Below, one piece after another: positions 34,965 through 45,222 of a stretch of 64,000 nucleotides of DNA. Below the pieces are notes generated by a model. That model ran no database searches, was not told the origin of the DNA, and saw nothing but the letters and a program-made list of their open reading frames with translations. Position 1 is the stretch's first letter. Each line of letters starts with the position of its first letter. Made by a program: the position numbers and the translations under genes. Source of the stretch: Semisulcospira habei (lineage: Eukaryota > Mollusca > Gastropoda > Semisulcospiridae). Location of the stretch: assembly GCA_036245525.1 (NCBI GenBank), contig BTPG01000006.1, positions 75,709,227 through 75,773,226 of the forward strand, given 5' to 3'.

Positions 34965-36530
34965 CTATTTCCTGAGCTCTTGTGACCCTTGACCTTTCCG
35001 AGGGTCATCCAAATTAGTAAGCATAGAAAGGTCTTACCAAAAGGTATCTCTGTACCAAGTTTGGCTTTGAAGTTGTGAATAGTATTTGCGAAAAAAACAT
35101 CTTTTGTCAAAATATGGCTATATTGGACCTATTTCTTGAGCTCTTGTGACCTTGACCTTTCTGAGGGATCAACCAAATTAGTAATGCATAAAAAGGTCTT
35201 ACCATCAGGTATCTTCATCCAAGTTTGGGTTTGAAGCTGTGAATAGTATTTGAAAAAAACATTTGAGCTTTCCGAGGGATCAATCAAATTAGTGTGCGAA
35301 TAAAGGGCTTACCATCAGGTATTTTTGTACCAAGTTTGGGTTTAAAGTTGTGAATAGTATTTGAGAAAAAAATAAATTATGTCCAAAAATAGTTATTTCT
35401 GATACATTTCCTGATCCCCTGTGACCTTGAATGACCTTTGTGAGAGGTCACTGAAATTAGTATGGTAAGAAAGGTCTTGCCACTAAGTATCTTTGGACCA
35501 AGTTTGAAGACTGTAGCTTGAATACCCTCCGAGAAAATGCCAACGTTAACGTTTACCACGGACGACAGCGGACGGCGGACGGACGACCACTAGCCCAGAA
35601 CATATACTCACTTTTGCTTCTCACGTGAGCCAAAAAGACATTTCTTGTCAAAATATGGCTTTTTTAACCTATTTCCTGAGATCTTGTGACCCTTGACCTT
35701 TCTGAAGGGTCATCCAAATTAGTATGCATAGACAGGTCTTACCATCTTGTATTTCTGTAGCAAGTTTGGGTTTGAAGTTGTGAATAGTATTTGAGAAAAA
35801 AACATATTTTGTCAAAATAAAGCGATTTTGGACCTATTTCTTGAGCTCTTGTGACCCTTGACCTTTCCGAGGGATCAAACAAATTAGTAGTCATAGAAAG
35901 GTCTTACCATCAGGTATCTTTGTAGTTGTGAATAGTAATTGAGAAAAAAACATTTCTAGTCAAAATATGGCAATTTTTACCTATTTCCTGAGCTCTTGTG
36001 ACCCTTGACCTTTCCGAGGGGTCATCCAAATTAGTATGCATAGATAGGTCTTACCATCAGGTATATCTGTAGCAAATTTAGGTTTGAAGTTGTGAATACT
36101 AAGTGAAAAAAAAAACGAAAACATCTCTTGTCAAAATATGGCGATTTTGGACCTATTTCTTGAGCTCTTTTGACCCTTGACCTTTCCGAGGGATCAACCA
36201 AATTAGTGTGCATATAAAGGTCTTAACGTCAGGTATCATTGTAATAAGTTTGGGTTTGAAGTTGTGAATAGTATTTGAGAAAAAATAAATTATGTCCAAA
36301 ATAGCTATTTTTGATATATTTCCTGATCCCCTGTGACCTTGACTTTTTTGAGAGGTCACTGAAATCGGTATGTTTAGAATGGTCTTGCCACAAAGTATCA
36401 TCGGGCCAAGTGTGAAGACTGTAGTTTGAATGGTCTCCGAGAAAATGCCAACGTTAAAGTTTACCACGGACGACGGACGATGGCGGACGGACGACATAGA
36501 CTCACTTTTGCTTCGCACGTGAGCCAAAAA
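34965..36530 (+). mobile_element. Core-unit repeat, copies 4 and 5
   Basis: Tandem ~150-165-bp units with TGACCCTTGACCTTTCCGAG at about 34981, 35690, 35848, 36000 and 36171. Two complete right ends follow (CTCACGTGAGCCAAAAA at 35618; CGCACGTGAGCCAAAAA at 36515), each preceded by the GGACGACGGACG part. The second copy starts immediately after the first ends. Confidence 0.75.
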
Positions 36531-36544
36531 TAAAAATATTAATC

Positions 36545-37820
36545 ATAATAATAAAATAAAAAATAAAAAAATGATAAAAACTAAATTTCTATCAAAAACT
36601 GCCGACCTCATTGTGACCCTTCACCTTTTTGATGGGTCATCCAAATCAGTATTATATACATAGTAAGGCCCTGACATCAGGTATATCTATATCAAGTTTG
36701 CGTTTGAAATTGAAAATAGTATTTGAGAAAACAGTTTTTGTCAAAGTAGTGTTTTTTTTTTTGTTTTTTTTTTTTAAATTTTTAAACCAATTTCTAACAC
36801 TCCCCATAACCCTTGTATTGACCTTTGCGAGGAGACCACTAAATTTGTATGCATAGAAAGGTCTTATCATCAGCTACCTTTGTGCCACATCTGTCTAAAA
36901 CGTTGGCAAAAACATTGGTAAAAGCTACAATTCTATCACAACTGAAGAAACGTAAAAACCGAAGAAACGTAAATGCGACCATGTGACACCCATGCTTAAG
37001 GAACTCCACTGGCTGCCGGTGAAGTTTCGATGCCAGTACAAGATGGCAACTCTGGCATACCGTCACGTTGACGGGTCTCTCCCGGCTTACCTTTCTGCTT
37101 CACTCTGCACATACCAGCCTTTATGTTCTCTGCGGTCCTCGGTGAGAAACTTTTGAAGGCTCCTAAACATAACTTGAAAACTGTTGGTGAGCGCTCATTC
37201 AGCTTCATTGCACCTTCAGTTTGGAACTCGCTACCTGCCAGTCCCGCAAAATCTCCATACTCTCTCTCAGTTTAAAGCCCAGTTGAACACTCACTTCTTC
37301 CAGTTTGCTTTTTCTCAGACCCATGGTCTCGTATTTATTCGTAATGTTTCACATCGTCTACGTCATGTTTGAATGTGTGTGTTAGCGCAATGAGTTTTTG
37401 TCACAACAAGATTTTGCGCTATATAAGAACCATTCATTACTTATGTATTATTAACTGGCATTTTCCACACATTTGCCGACCTACTGTGACCCTTGAACAT
37501 TCCGGGGGGGGGGGGGGGGGGGGGGGGCAAATAAATTAGAACGCATAGTTTGGGTTTGAAATTGAAAATAGCACTTGAAGAGAAACAATTTGTCATAAAG
37601 TTTGGCTATTTGGCCCCTTTCTGGACCCCCTGTGACATTGACCTTTGAGAGAGGTCACTGAAATTGGTATGTTTAGAAAGGTTTTACCCTTGGGCCAAGT
37701 TTGAAGTCCCAGGCTTGAATCTAGTAATCTCCGAGAAAATACCCGCGTTAAAGTTTACCACAGACGACAAGACGGACAGAGGACGGATGGCCCATTACAT
37801 AGACTCACTTTTGCTATCGC
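36545..37820 (+). mobile_element. Core-unit repeat, copy 6, split by a LINE
   Basis: Units resume at 36600 and 37480 on either side of a LINE fragment at 36955-37440. The right end at about 37815 is degraded into a poly-C/poly-A tract. Confidence 0.65.
36955..37440 (+). pseudogene. CR1-like LINE, 3' end fragment
   Basis: Plus-strand pieces read CDHVTPMLKELHWLPVKFRC, YKMATLAYRHVDGSLPAYLS and RSFSFIAPSVWNSLPASPAK, the conserved C-terminal wording of CR1/Jockey-type LINE proteins. It has frameshifts and a tail at GCGCTATATAAGAACCATTC. Only the last ~150 residues remain. Confidence 0.78.
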
Positions 37821-38613
37821 ATGTCACCCCCCCCCCCCCCCAAAAAAAAAAAAAAAAAAAAAAAAAAAACCCTCTCTCTCTCTCTCTCTGAAACCACCAC
37901 GATCAAAGTGGCGGGGGAGGAGGGGAGGTGGGGGGGGGGAAGGTACCGGGAGGGGAGGGTGTGTGTATGTGTGTGTGAAAAAGGGGTACAATATGATAAT
38001 AATATTGTTTCTTTCTTTCTCTCTCTCTCTCTCTCTCTCCCCAAAAATAAAATAAATAAATAAATAAAATAAAATAAAAATAAAGTAAATAAAAATTTAA
38101 AAAAAAAAAAATTAATTAATTAAATAAAGATTAAAAAAATAAAAAATATCCCACCCACACACACAAACACGCGCGCGCGCGTGGCGCTCAGTTTATTACC
38201 ACTGTCTGTGAAAAGCCGGCTGCGTCAAGTCTTCCTGCTGTTTCCCGTTTTATGGCAGCCTCGATAAGCTTGTCCTCCTGAGAAGTTACGTTCGTGTCAA
38301 ATATAGCCACATCCAAGTCCATGGAACATACAATACATACTAAAAACTGCGCATCATTTTTATTTATTTAACCCCCTTGCGCATACAGCAATCGACACTA
38401 AATAGTACGGACAGATGCATGCACAATGTGGTTAAAATCAACGTGTTCTCTCAGTCGTGTCCTAAAGTAGCAAGTTGATGTGAATACTTTTATTTTAACT
38501 TAATACCATGAGACTATGAGAATGCATACAACACAAGACTATTGTAATTGCAATGTAGCTTTAATTGCTGATGGGGAGTGTCAGTTTGAACGGGGGGAAA
38601 GAGGGCAGCATAC
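37821..38613. other. Low-complexity intron sequence
   Basis: Poly-C/poly-A (37827-37869), CT runs, G-rich patches and AAATA repeats (38045-38130). No gene signal until exon 3 of the membrane-protein gene. Confidence 0.7.
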
Positions 38614-38647
38614 CTGTTTCTCTTTCAGTATGCGAGAACGCAGCCAC
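38614..38647 (-). CDS. Novel membrane protein, exon 3 (34 nt micro-exon)
   Basis: The minus strand shows a TTTTTTTTTACAG acceptor (AG ending at 38648), 34 nt of open frame and a GTATGC donor (38613-38608). The exon supplies one base to finish Leu92, then W-L-R-S-R-I-L-K-E-K-Q. That is a positively charged stop-transfer segment right after the membrane helix, which fixes the tail on the cytoplasmic side. The start phase (1 base after a phase-2 donor) and the end phase (0) fit exons 2 and 4 exactly. It is too short for any ORF scan. Support comes from splice sites, phase and biochemical sense. Confidence 0.78.
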
Positions 38648-39021
38648 CTGTAAAAAAAAATAATAATGAGTACGACGTATTTACGCACGAAATTTACAAG
38701 CCACAAAAGTCGCATTTTGATAGACAATACTTTTTACTATAGTATGAAATTGGATAGCGGAGGCGGAAAGGCATGGGCTTGGGGTGCGTGCAAGAGGACA
38801 GATCAGTTGGTGGTGACGTAATTTCGTACGCAAAAGACAAAGGGTTCAGAGAAAGCACGGTCTAGAGCATTCTTTAACCCCCTATTGCATTCTGCCACAA
38901 GTACTGTTTACAGTGCCGGTAGCTACACGCACAATTTGGTTGGTACAAGCATTAGAACAAACATAAACACCCAAGTGCTGGCGTCATACTGTGGTCGTTA
39001 ACTGAGATAAATACTTTAGTT
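38648..39021. other. Intron 2, unassigned
   Basis: No recognisable feature. Confidence 0.5.
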
Positions 39022-39102
39022 AACCCTTTGGCGGTAAGTAGTTTGGTCGCGGTGATTCATGCAGCAATCACCTCGACCAAACACTACCGACAACCAAAGG
39101 GT
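39022..39102. repeat. Family C hairpin, copy 2
   Basis: AACCCTTTGGCGGTAAGTAG...GTGATT pairs with AATCACCTCGACCAAACACT...CCAAAGGGT. Same layout as 18204-18300, with different loop sequence. Confidence 0.8.
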
Positions 39103-39172
39103 AAATTCAACACACAGAGTCCTAAAGTCGACATTGTCGAATTTGCTTTGGGAGTAGTCTGCTGAAAATGAG

Positions 39173-39262
39173 GGTGAGTGGGGTACACCCCATGTATACT
39201 TCTATTCAAATAAGATGCGAAGCATCTCATTTGAAAAGAAGTGTACTGTTGGTGTACTCCCC
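39173..39262. repeat. Family H hairpin, copy 1
   Basis: GGGGTACACCCCATGTATAC...AAGATGC pairs with GCATCTCATTTGAAAAGAAG...GTGTACTCCCC. It shares GAAGCATCTC and its surroundings with the hairpin at 62908-62968. Confidence 0.72.
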
Positions 39263-39559
39263 TAATGGGTCTATCGGATGAGTACATGATTTCCATTTTG
39301 AAACAAAAATAGTGATAACATATCGGGTGTCCATGACAGTTCAAAACGTTAAAATATGAAATTTATCGAAAACCGTTCTCTAAATGACCACAACCCTCCA
39401 TTTCTCCGAGGGTACAAAACTCATCATTGCCAATGTCCAAATTATTTATCTGCCGCAGCGGTTCGTGTTTATATGCGGGTGAAACCGAGGGTTGGAGGGT
39501 TGGGTCCATTGAAAGTTCAGTTTTCCGTAGGTAAAATTAAATTAATAGTATTTTCTGAG

Positions 39560-39715
39560 CGCTTTAAACGATTCACGGCTGAACGTCTTGTGTAGAGTTT
39601 AAATACTTTACACCGTCTAGGGTCTGAACAAATTCTGACCCGAGCTGGATTCGAACGCGTGACCTTTCGGACAAGAGTCGCCCGCTCTACCACCTGAGCT
39701 AACCAAATCCCCCAT
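39560..39715 (-). mobile_element. tRNA-derived SINE or tRNA relic
   Basis: On the minus strand GGTTAGCTCAGGTGGTAGAG (A box) and CACGCGTTCGAATCCAGC (B box) lie about 30 bases apart. The acceptor arm does not pair, so it is not a working tRNA. The sequence continues past the tRNA part, as in a short SINE. Confidence 0.65.
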
Positions 39716-39878
39716 GACAGTTCAAGGGTGACGCCAAAAGAGCTTGAAATGACAATTCAAGAGCTGCATCAAAACAGCTTCGCGCCTCTAGGCTCATAGG
39801 CTCTGGCACCAGCCTTGACTCATCGTGGTCGATCAATCATGATATTGGCCTTAATGTGTCACGGCTGAATCGTTTAAG
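39716..39878. repeat. Family B MITE, diverged copy
   Basis: CATGACAGTTCAAGGGTGAC opens, and CTCATCGTGGTCGATCAATC...GGCTGAATCGTTTAA closes, with TTAA at the right end only. An internal partial duplication (TGACAATTCAAGAGCTG) is present. It abuts the SINE on its left. Confidence 0.65.
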
Positions 39879-39905
39879 CTTAGTCATTATTTTCATAGTA
39901 CTCAC

Positions 39906-39981
39906 AATGCACAAACGACCGCAAGTGCAATGACCAGAATCCCGATGCTAACTCCCAAAGCGATCAGAAGCCCATTTGACT
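39906..39981 (-). CDS. Novel membrane protein, exon 2 (transmembrane helix)
   Basis: The minus strand has a TTGTCTTTCCAG acceptor (AG ending at 39982), 76 nt of open frame and a GTGAGT donor (39905-39900). It encodes the end of Glu67, then S-N-G and a run of about 21 hydrophobic residues (residues 70-92: L, I, A, V, G), an unmistakable transmembrane helix, ending ..VVCA-L. Start phase takes two bases after the phase-1 donor of exon 1, and the end phase leaves two bases for exon 3. A GxxxG-like spacing (GVSIG) sits mid-helix. No cleavable signal peptide precedes it, so a signal-anchor (type III) topology is likely. Confidence 0.82.
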
Positions 39982-40642
39982 CTGGAAAGACAATGAACAC
40001 CAGTAACAATTTTAATCATAGAACCGAGTTTGGTAGCTGAAGGACGATCAGTTACTTATTTATCAGTAGTGGCGGAAATGAAAGTCGACTATCATCATAG
40101 TCCACTATCATCGGAGAATGTCATATAAGCTTGGCGAAGGACTATCGTGATCGAGCATGCAATTGCTTAGTTTAACGAGCGTGGCTGATTTATCTCCCAG
40201 GTTGTTTTCAAGACGGAATGAGTCATGGTTTGTTGAACAGTGGCGGATCTAGGGGGAGGGGCCTAGGGGCAAGTCCCCTCTTCCACCACCCCCTCCCCCC
40301 CCCTCCCCCAATGGTTATTTGTAGCAGCTGGTTGTGGACGTTTTGTTTTACGATTTCATGAGAATTTTTTTTTCTTGTACACTGTATTTCACACTTGTCG
40401 TACGGGATACATGGTTGGGCGATGATTGTGTTCATGAGACTATAGTTAGATATTCTCATTTGGCACTGCTGACCTGCACTCCGTCAAAGTACTTCACCCA
40501 GACATAGAGTGTCATGAGCTGTGCGATGCAATCCTCATTGCATCCTCAGACTGAGGCAACCAACCGGCAATAAGCTGCTGACTGGTCAACCCCACCTGTG
40601 AGAAAGTCTCCAATCACTGGTCTGGGGCCCAACCCAGTTCCT
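39982..40642. other. Intron 1, proximal part
   Basis: No gene. Contains a C-rich tract near 40280-40310 and a weak family A half site near 40500-40525. Confidence 0.5.
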
Positions 40643-40713
40643 CAGCCAGCCATAGAGTTTCATGTGCCCCTTCAGTCGAGGGGGCTCGTAGAAAGCAATA
40701 CCTCTTTCTGTGT
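40643..40713. repeat. Family A hairpin, outlying copy
   Basis: GCCAGCCATAGAGTTTCATG pairs in part with GTAGAAAGCAATACCTCTTTC around CCCCTTCAGTCGAGGGGG. Confidence 0.6.
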
Positions 40714-41381
40714 GATACCGCCTTCATTGCATCCTCATATGCGGCAGTCCTCTAGGTTTAAGTCGACGACTGTGGACACGCCCACTGAGGCAATAGTCAG
40801 ATCAGAAAGCGAAAATTAAACTGTGCTGTGAGTGTCTGCCCTAGGGAGAAGCAGTCAGCTGCCCGGGTGTCACCCATCGTGGAGGGAGGAAGGGGGGGGG
40901 GGGGAGAGGGGGGATACCCTTTGATCGCATCATTGATGATGATGATGTTCATTTGTATAGCGCATTTATCCATCCAAAACTGAATGCACAAAGCGTTTTG
41001 TAGGGAGATATTTTGTAAAGAAGAGATAGCAAAGCATCATTCTGAGAGAAAAAGAGCGGAAAAAAGAATAAAACCACAGTCACATTCGTTTGCGCAGCAG
41101 GACAGAATGAAGAAATGTGTCTTCAGCTGCCTGCGGAAAACCTAGGGAGACTCTGCCTTTATTAATTATGCTGGGAGGCCATTCCATAGCTTTGGAGCAG
41201 CGTTTTTGAAAGATCGATATCCAAAGCGTTTCGTTGGTGTCTTCTGAACTGAAAAGGCGGAGTCGAGTCTGAGACTGACGTGGACCGAAGAGAGCGAGCA
41301 GGTGTATATGCTGCGATGAGTTCCTGGAGGTACAGGGCTGCTGACTGGTGCATACAATAATAGTTCTAGGACAGGCTTTTG

Positions 41382-41763
41382 ATTGATTGTACATTGCTTA
41401 ACGTCCCGACAGCAACAAGGCTTTCTCAGGACGTGCCTGCACTGCTTGTGAAAAAAAAACAACTAAACAGAACATTGAATGTATGTCGCCAGCCGATCAA
41501 ATACATTAAATAAACCTAACACATGGGGCCTAAATAAAGCTAAGACCATTTAGCAACACACATCCAATATCAAGAGCTACAGGCAGTGCAGACAGTAGGG
41601 AGAGTTTTAAAAAGACAAATACAGGTGAATGGACCTCGGGTAGACAGAAACACATGCCCCAGAATAGAGAGAAAAACTCACCCTGTGGGGCTGACCAGGG
41701 TGACCCTGGGAACTAAAAAGTACCTAACCCCACCTAAGTCCCCCAGGGCAGACCCGGGTGGGG
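41382..41763 (-). mobile_element. 390-bp retroposon with (CAAT)n tail, copy 2
   Basis: Flanked by TAGGACAGGCTTTTGA at 41368-41383 and 41764-41779, a 14-16 base target-site duplication. Nearly identical to 24899-25288, with the same ends and orientation. Confidence 0.9.
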
Positions 41764-42868
41764 TAGGACAGGCTTTTGAGCAATTTTGTACTGAATGAGA
41801 AGCCAGTGAAGTGACTTGAGGACTGGAGTGGATTTGGTGCGAGTCAGTGGATTTCGGTGCGGGCCAAAAAGCGTGGCCCCGATACATTACAAGAGCAAAG
41901 GCAATCTGAATCTGTGACTCACCAATAGTTACGCAGGAAATGACGGCCATGTTTCGTCTGGCTTTTGGAATAAACGGGACGGCTTTGGTTTTGATATTAT
42001 TCAGCTCAGCATATTGCTAACCATCCAACTAAATGTCACTGAAGAGCAACATGACTCAAGCCGATCAACCGCAGCATAAGCAACAGTAGGCAAAGTCATT
42101 GTAGAGCTGCGAGTCATCAGCAGATGAATGATGCTGGATCAACTTGAGTACTCGCCGATGATCTTCCCCAGCTGTGAAGCGTATAGGGCGAAGAGGAGTG
42201 GAGCCAAGACAAACCCTTGCGGAACCCTGCACTCAAGTGTCTTTCTGTCAGATAGTGCAGAATACCTAGACACACGCTGAGACCTGTACTGCATGTATGA
42301 TGTGAATCATCGGTGAGATGTGCCAGTGACACCCAGCTCATTCGAAAGTCTTTCAAGCAGGAGCTGATGATTGATGGTATCGACGGCAGCACTGAGGTCA
42401 AAGAAAACTAAAAGTGGCAGTTTTCCTGAGCCTATACTGCTCAGAATGTCATTTAAAACACGAAGGAGTGCAGTCTCAGTGCTGTAGGTAGGCCGGTAAG
42501 CAGACTGGAATTTATCCAAACAGTCATTAATGTTCAGTTGCTGAATGAGCAGGTCAGCAACAACCCTCTCTAAAATCTTGGAGATGAAAGGCAGATTTGA
42601 TACTGGCCTAGAATTTTTACGGTGCGTTGGGTCGAGACCAGTTTTTTTTTTTCAGCAACGGTTTCACTGCTTGCTTCCTTAAAACAAGAAGGGACAACTC
42701 CTGTATTCATGCTGGTGTTTACTATCTGGGTGATGACAGGCAGCAAGATGTCAAAGATGTTTGATAATGAACTTAGCGGGGACTGGATCAACATCCTCGC
42801 AGAAAGTCCTGTTGCATTGCATCATCAGCTTTTGTATTTCATCTTCTGTTGTGACATAAAACTCAGAC

Positions 42869-43671
42869 GACCCGCTTCCGTAGCGCAGTGGTTAGCGTGT
42901 CGGACTGGCGGCCGGGAGATCTGGGTTCGAATTGCAGCAGTCAAGCGGGATTTTTCCTAACTGGATCGGCTCCTACCCAGAGCGGGTGTGCTATAGACCC
43001 AGTGGGAAGGCTGATGCCACGTAGCCGAGACTCACCCACTTCACGGGGTGCTACCCGGGTTACGATGCATCGCAAGATGTGAATGATTACACGGCTGGCA
43101 CCGCAGGTGTCCGCAGTTCCCGGGCCTGGTTAACAGGAAGCGTGGAATGCGGCCCTGTCACGCAGTCCCCAACCACATGGACCACCATGGCATCATCATA
43201 TCACCATCATCATCCTCATCATTATGCAAAATGAAAAATGCTGTTCCAGGTTTCTGATCCCTCAAATCTGCGTCTCATGGTGACCTCAGCCCAGCCCTCC
43301 AGGAGCCCTAGGTGCGCGGTTGTCTTCGGCCAGACCCTGCTGCTGTGCGTGGAAGGACGTAGCGGTTGACTCGCCACCTCTGGCGGGTGGGGGGGGGGGG
43401 GGGAGCTCCCACTCGACTCCGCGATTAGTAAACAATGTCGTAAGTAGGGGGAATAGTAGGTGTGGTCACCTGAAGGCTACAGTGAACACCACCGAAGTGA
43501 CTCGGCAGCAGTGCGGAGTTTCCTCCGGAGGGAGTCCCCTACTACCTGACAGATATAGCAGCGGGCCGGGAGTCTGGCTGGAACAACTAACGGGCCTGGG
43601 TCAGCACACTGGGGTTGATGGGGATAAGCGGTGAGACGAAGACCTCTGAGGTCGACAAAGAAAACTTGAAG

Positions 43672-43712
<41 letters not shown>
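42869..43712 (+). mobile_element. Long (~840 bp) tRNA-headed retroposon with poly-A tail
   Basis: Flanked by CTCAGAC (42862-42868 and 43713-43719); the LINE reads through if the insert is removed. The head has an A box (TAGCGCAGTGGTTAGCG) and a B box (GGTTCGAATTGC). The body of about 750 bp includes a CATCATCAT patch near 43190-43220, a poly-G run at 43388-43402, and GACCTCTGAGGTCGACAAAG before (A)30+. A second copy in opposite orientation starts at about 63480 and runs off the window. 840 bp is long for a SINE, so it may be a fusion of two retroposons. Confidence 0.83.
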
Positions 43713-43865
43713 CTCAGACAGAATACCAGAAAAGGGGGGCACACCTGAGATGGTCATGACAGCGTTGTTGTCTTCTTGCAATGCCTGTCTCATTGCCCAT
43801 GAGTCGTATGATTTTGGTGATGGACTTGCCCATAGGTAAATGCTAATCCCCTAATCCCATCACAC

Positions 43866-44102
43866 TTCACTGTTTAGCACATCGGCGGATCGTCAGTCAC
43901 ACTCAGATTGTGTAACTCCGTCTTTTGAGGTAGTGTCCGTGCCCAGTGCCTATCAGAGCAGCATTATAGTCACTGACGCGTCACCAGAGGGGAGGCGAAA
44001 AGTGTATCAGAATTGCCCGTTTAATCTGCTTTGTTAGGGAGGTGGGATGGAGGCGTGGAGGAGGACAAGTGTGTTTAGATAGGATCAGCCCCTCCTTTAA
44101 AC
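43866..44102. other. Unassigned intron stretch
   Basis: No supported feature. Confidence 0.5.
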
Positions 44103-44945
44103 ATGAACGACAAAGCCTTAAAGTCTCGCGTGTATGACCGATCCATATAACTGATCAGACCTTTGTGCCGACTCCTTAACCTTTCCGACAGGTCACTGAA
44201 ATGAGCAAGTGTTCCAGCATAAATACATGTAAAGGTTGACTTTTGTACCAGCGAAATCCATGTTTTCACAAATTTTATGCACTATTCACACTCTTGTCAA
44301 GCTCCTGTGACCCTTGACCCTTGTGAGTAGTGATCAAATTAGATTGCACAGAAAGGTCTTATTATCAGCTACCTTTCTACCTTGAAAAATGTTTTTGTTT
44401 GAAAAAGAATAGTAAAAATGCTTGATAAAACTAGTATTCTACCCCAAACATTAAAACAGCTCACAGCAACTGCCGATCTTTTGTGACTCTTGACCTTCCC
44501 GAGATGCCATCCAAATTAGCATGCATAAGCCAGTTTTACCATCAGGTATCTCTGGACCAAGTTTGTGTTTGAAGTTGTAATTAGCATTCGAAAAAAAGTA
44601 TTTGTGTCGAAAAATGGCCACACGTATTTTGGGATCATCCCATGATCCTTGACCTTTGTGATGGGTCAACTAAATTAGTACGCATAAGGAGGTCTTGGCA
44701 TCAGCTACCTTTGTGCAGGTTTGATTGAAAAGTTTGCAAAAATGTTGATAAAACTACAATTCTATCAAACATTGGCATTTTACACATATTTGCCGACCTC
44801 TCGTGACCCTTGACCTTTCCGAGGGGTCATCCAAAGTAGTATGCATAGATAGGTCTTACCATTAGGTATATCTGTACCAAGTTTGGGTTTGAAGTTGTAA
44901 ACAGTATTTAAGAATAAATCATCTTTTGTCAAAATATGGCTATTT
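44103..44945 (+). mobile_element. Core-unit repeat, copy 7
   Basis: Left end ATGAACGACAAAGCCTTAAAGTC, then units with GTGACCCTTGACC at about 44308, 44485 and 44804. It runs into a different repeat at the palindrome TACCGTAT-TGA-ATATACGGTA (44951-44969) without its own right end. Confidence 0.7.
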
Positions 44946-45134
44946 TTGTCTACCGTATTGAATATACGGTAGACTTTGAAATGAGGCTGGTCGGAGCGCA
45001 TTCCGGAGCATGCACATGACGTTTTTGGCGTGCAGGGCAGAAATTCTGGCAAAGCCGACGTAACAAGATAAAAATGACGTCACGTCTAGCTACGCAAACC
45101 TTTCTAGAGAACGTCTTTTTGGCGCCAAAGCGCC

Positions 45135-45222
<88 letters not shown>

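Larger units (their letters stand above)
40931..43865 (-). pseudogene. CR1/Jockey-like LINE carrying two younger insertions
   Basis: Read leftward: 43860-43713 (ISGVPPFSGILSE), joined across a SINE insertion to 42860-42780 (DEIQKLMMQC...DVDPVPAKF), then 42519-42307 with DKFQSAYRPTYSTETALLR and FFDLSAAVDTINHQLLLERL (RT motif A), further frames to about 41770, then after a second insertion RSFKNAAPKLWNGLP at about 41220-41170. The tail is (ATC)n at 40931-40949. Many frameshifts. The order and motifs fit CR1/Jockey-type LINEs. Both insertions have clear target-site duplications, which proves it was here first. Confidence 0.8.

Noticed and set aside
32548..37820. CRISPR-like or satellite array
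   Set aside because: Units are ~150 bp, diverged, of variable number, and lie between fixed ends repeated in both orientations. This is a eukaryotic dispersed repeat.
39638..39715. Functional tRNA gene on the minus strand
   Set aside because: A and B boxes are present, but the acceptor ends do not pair and the anticodon stem is poor. Called a SINE or tRNA relic.
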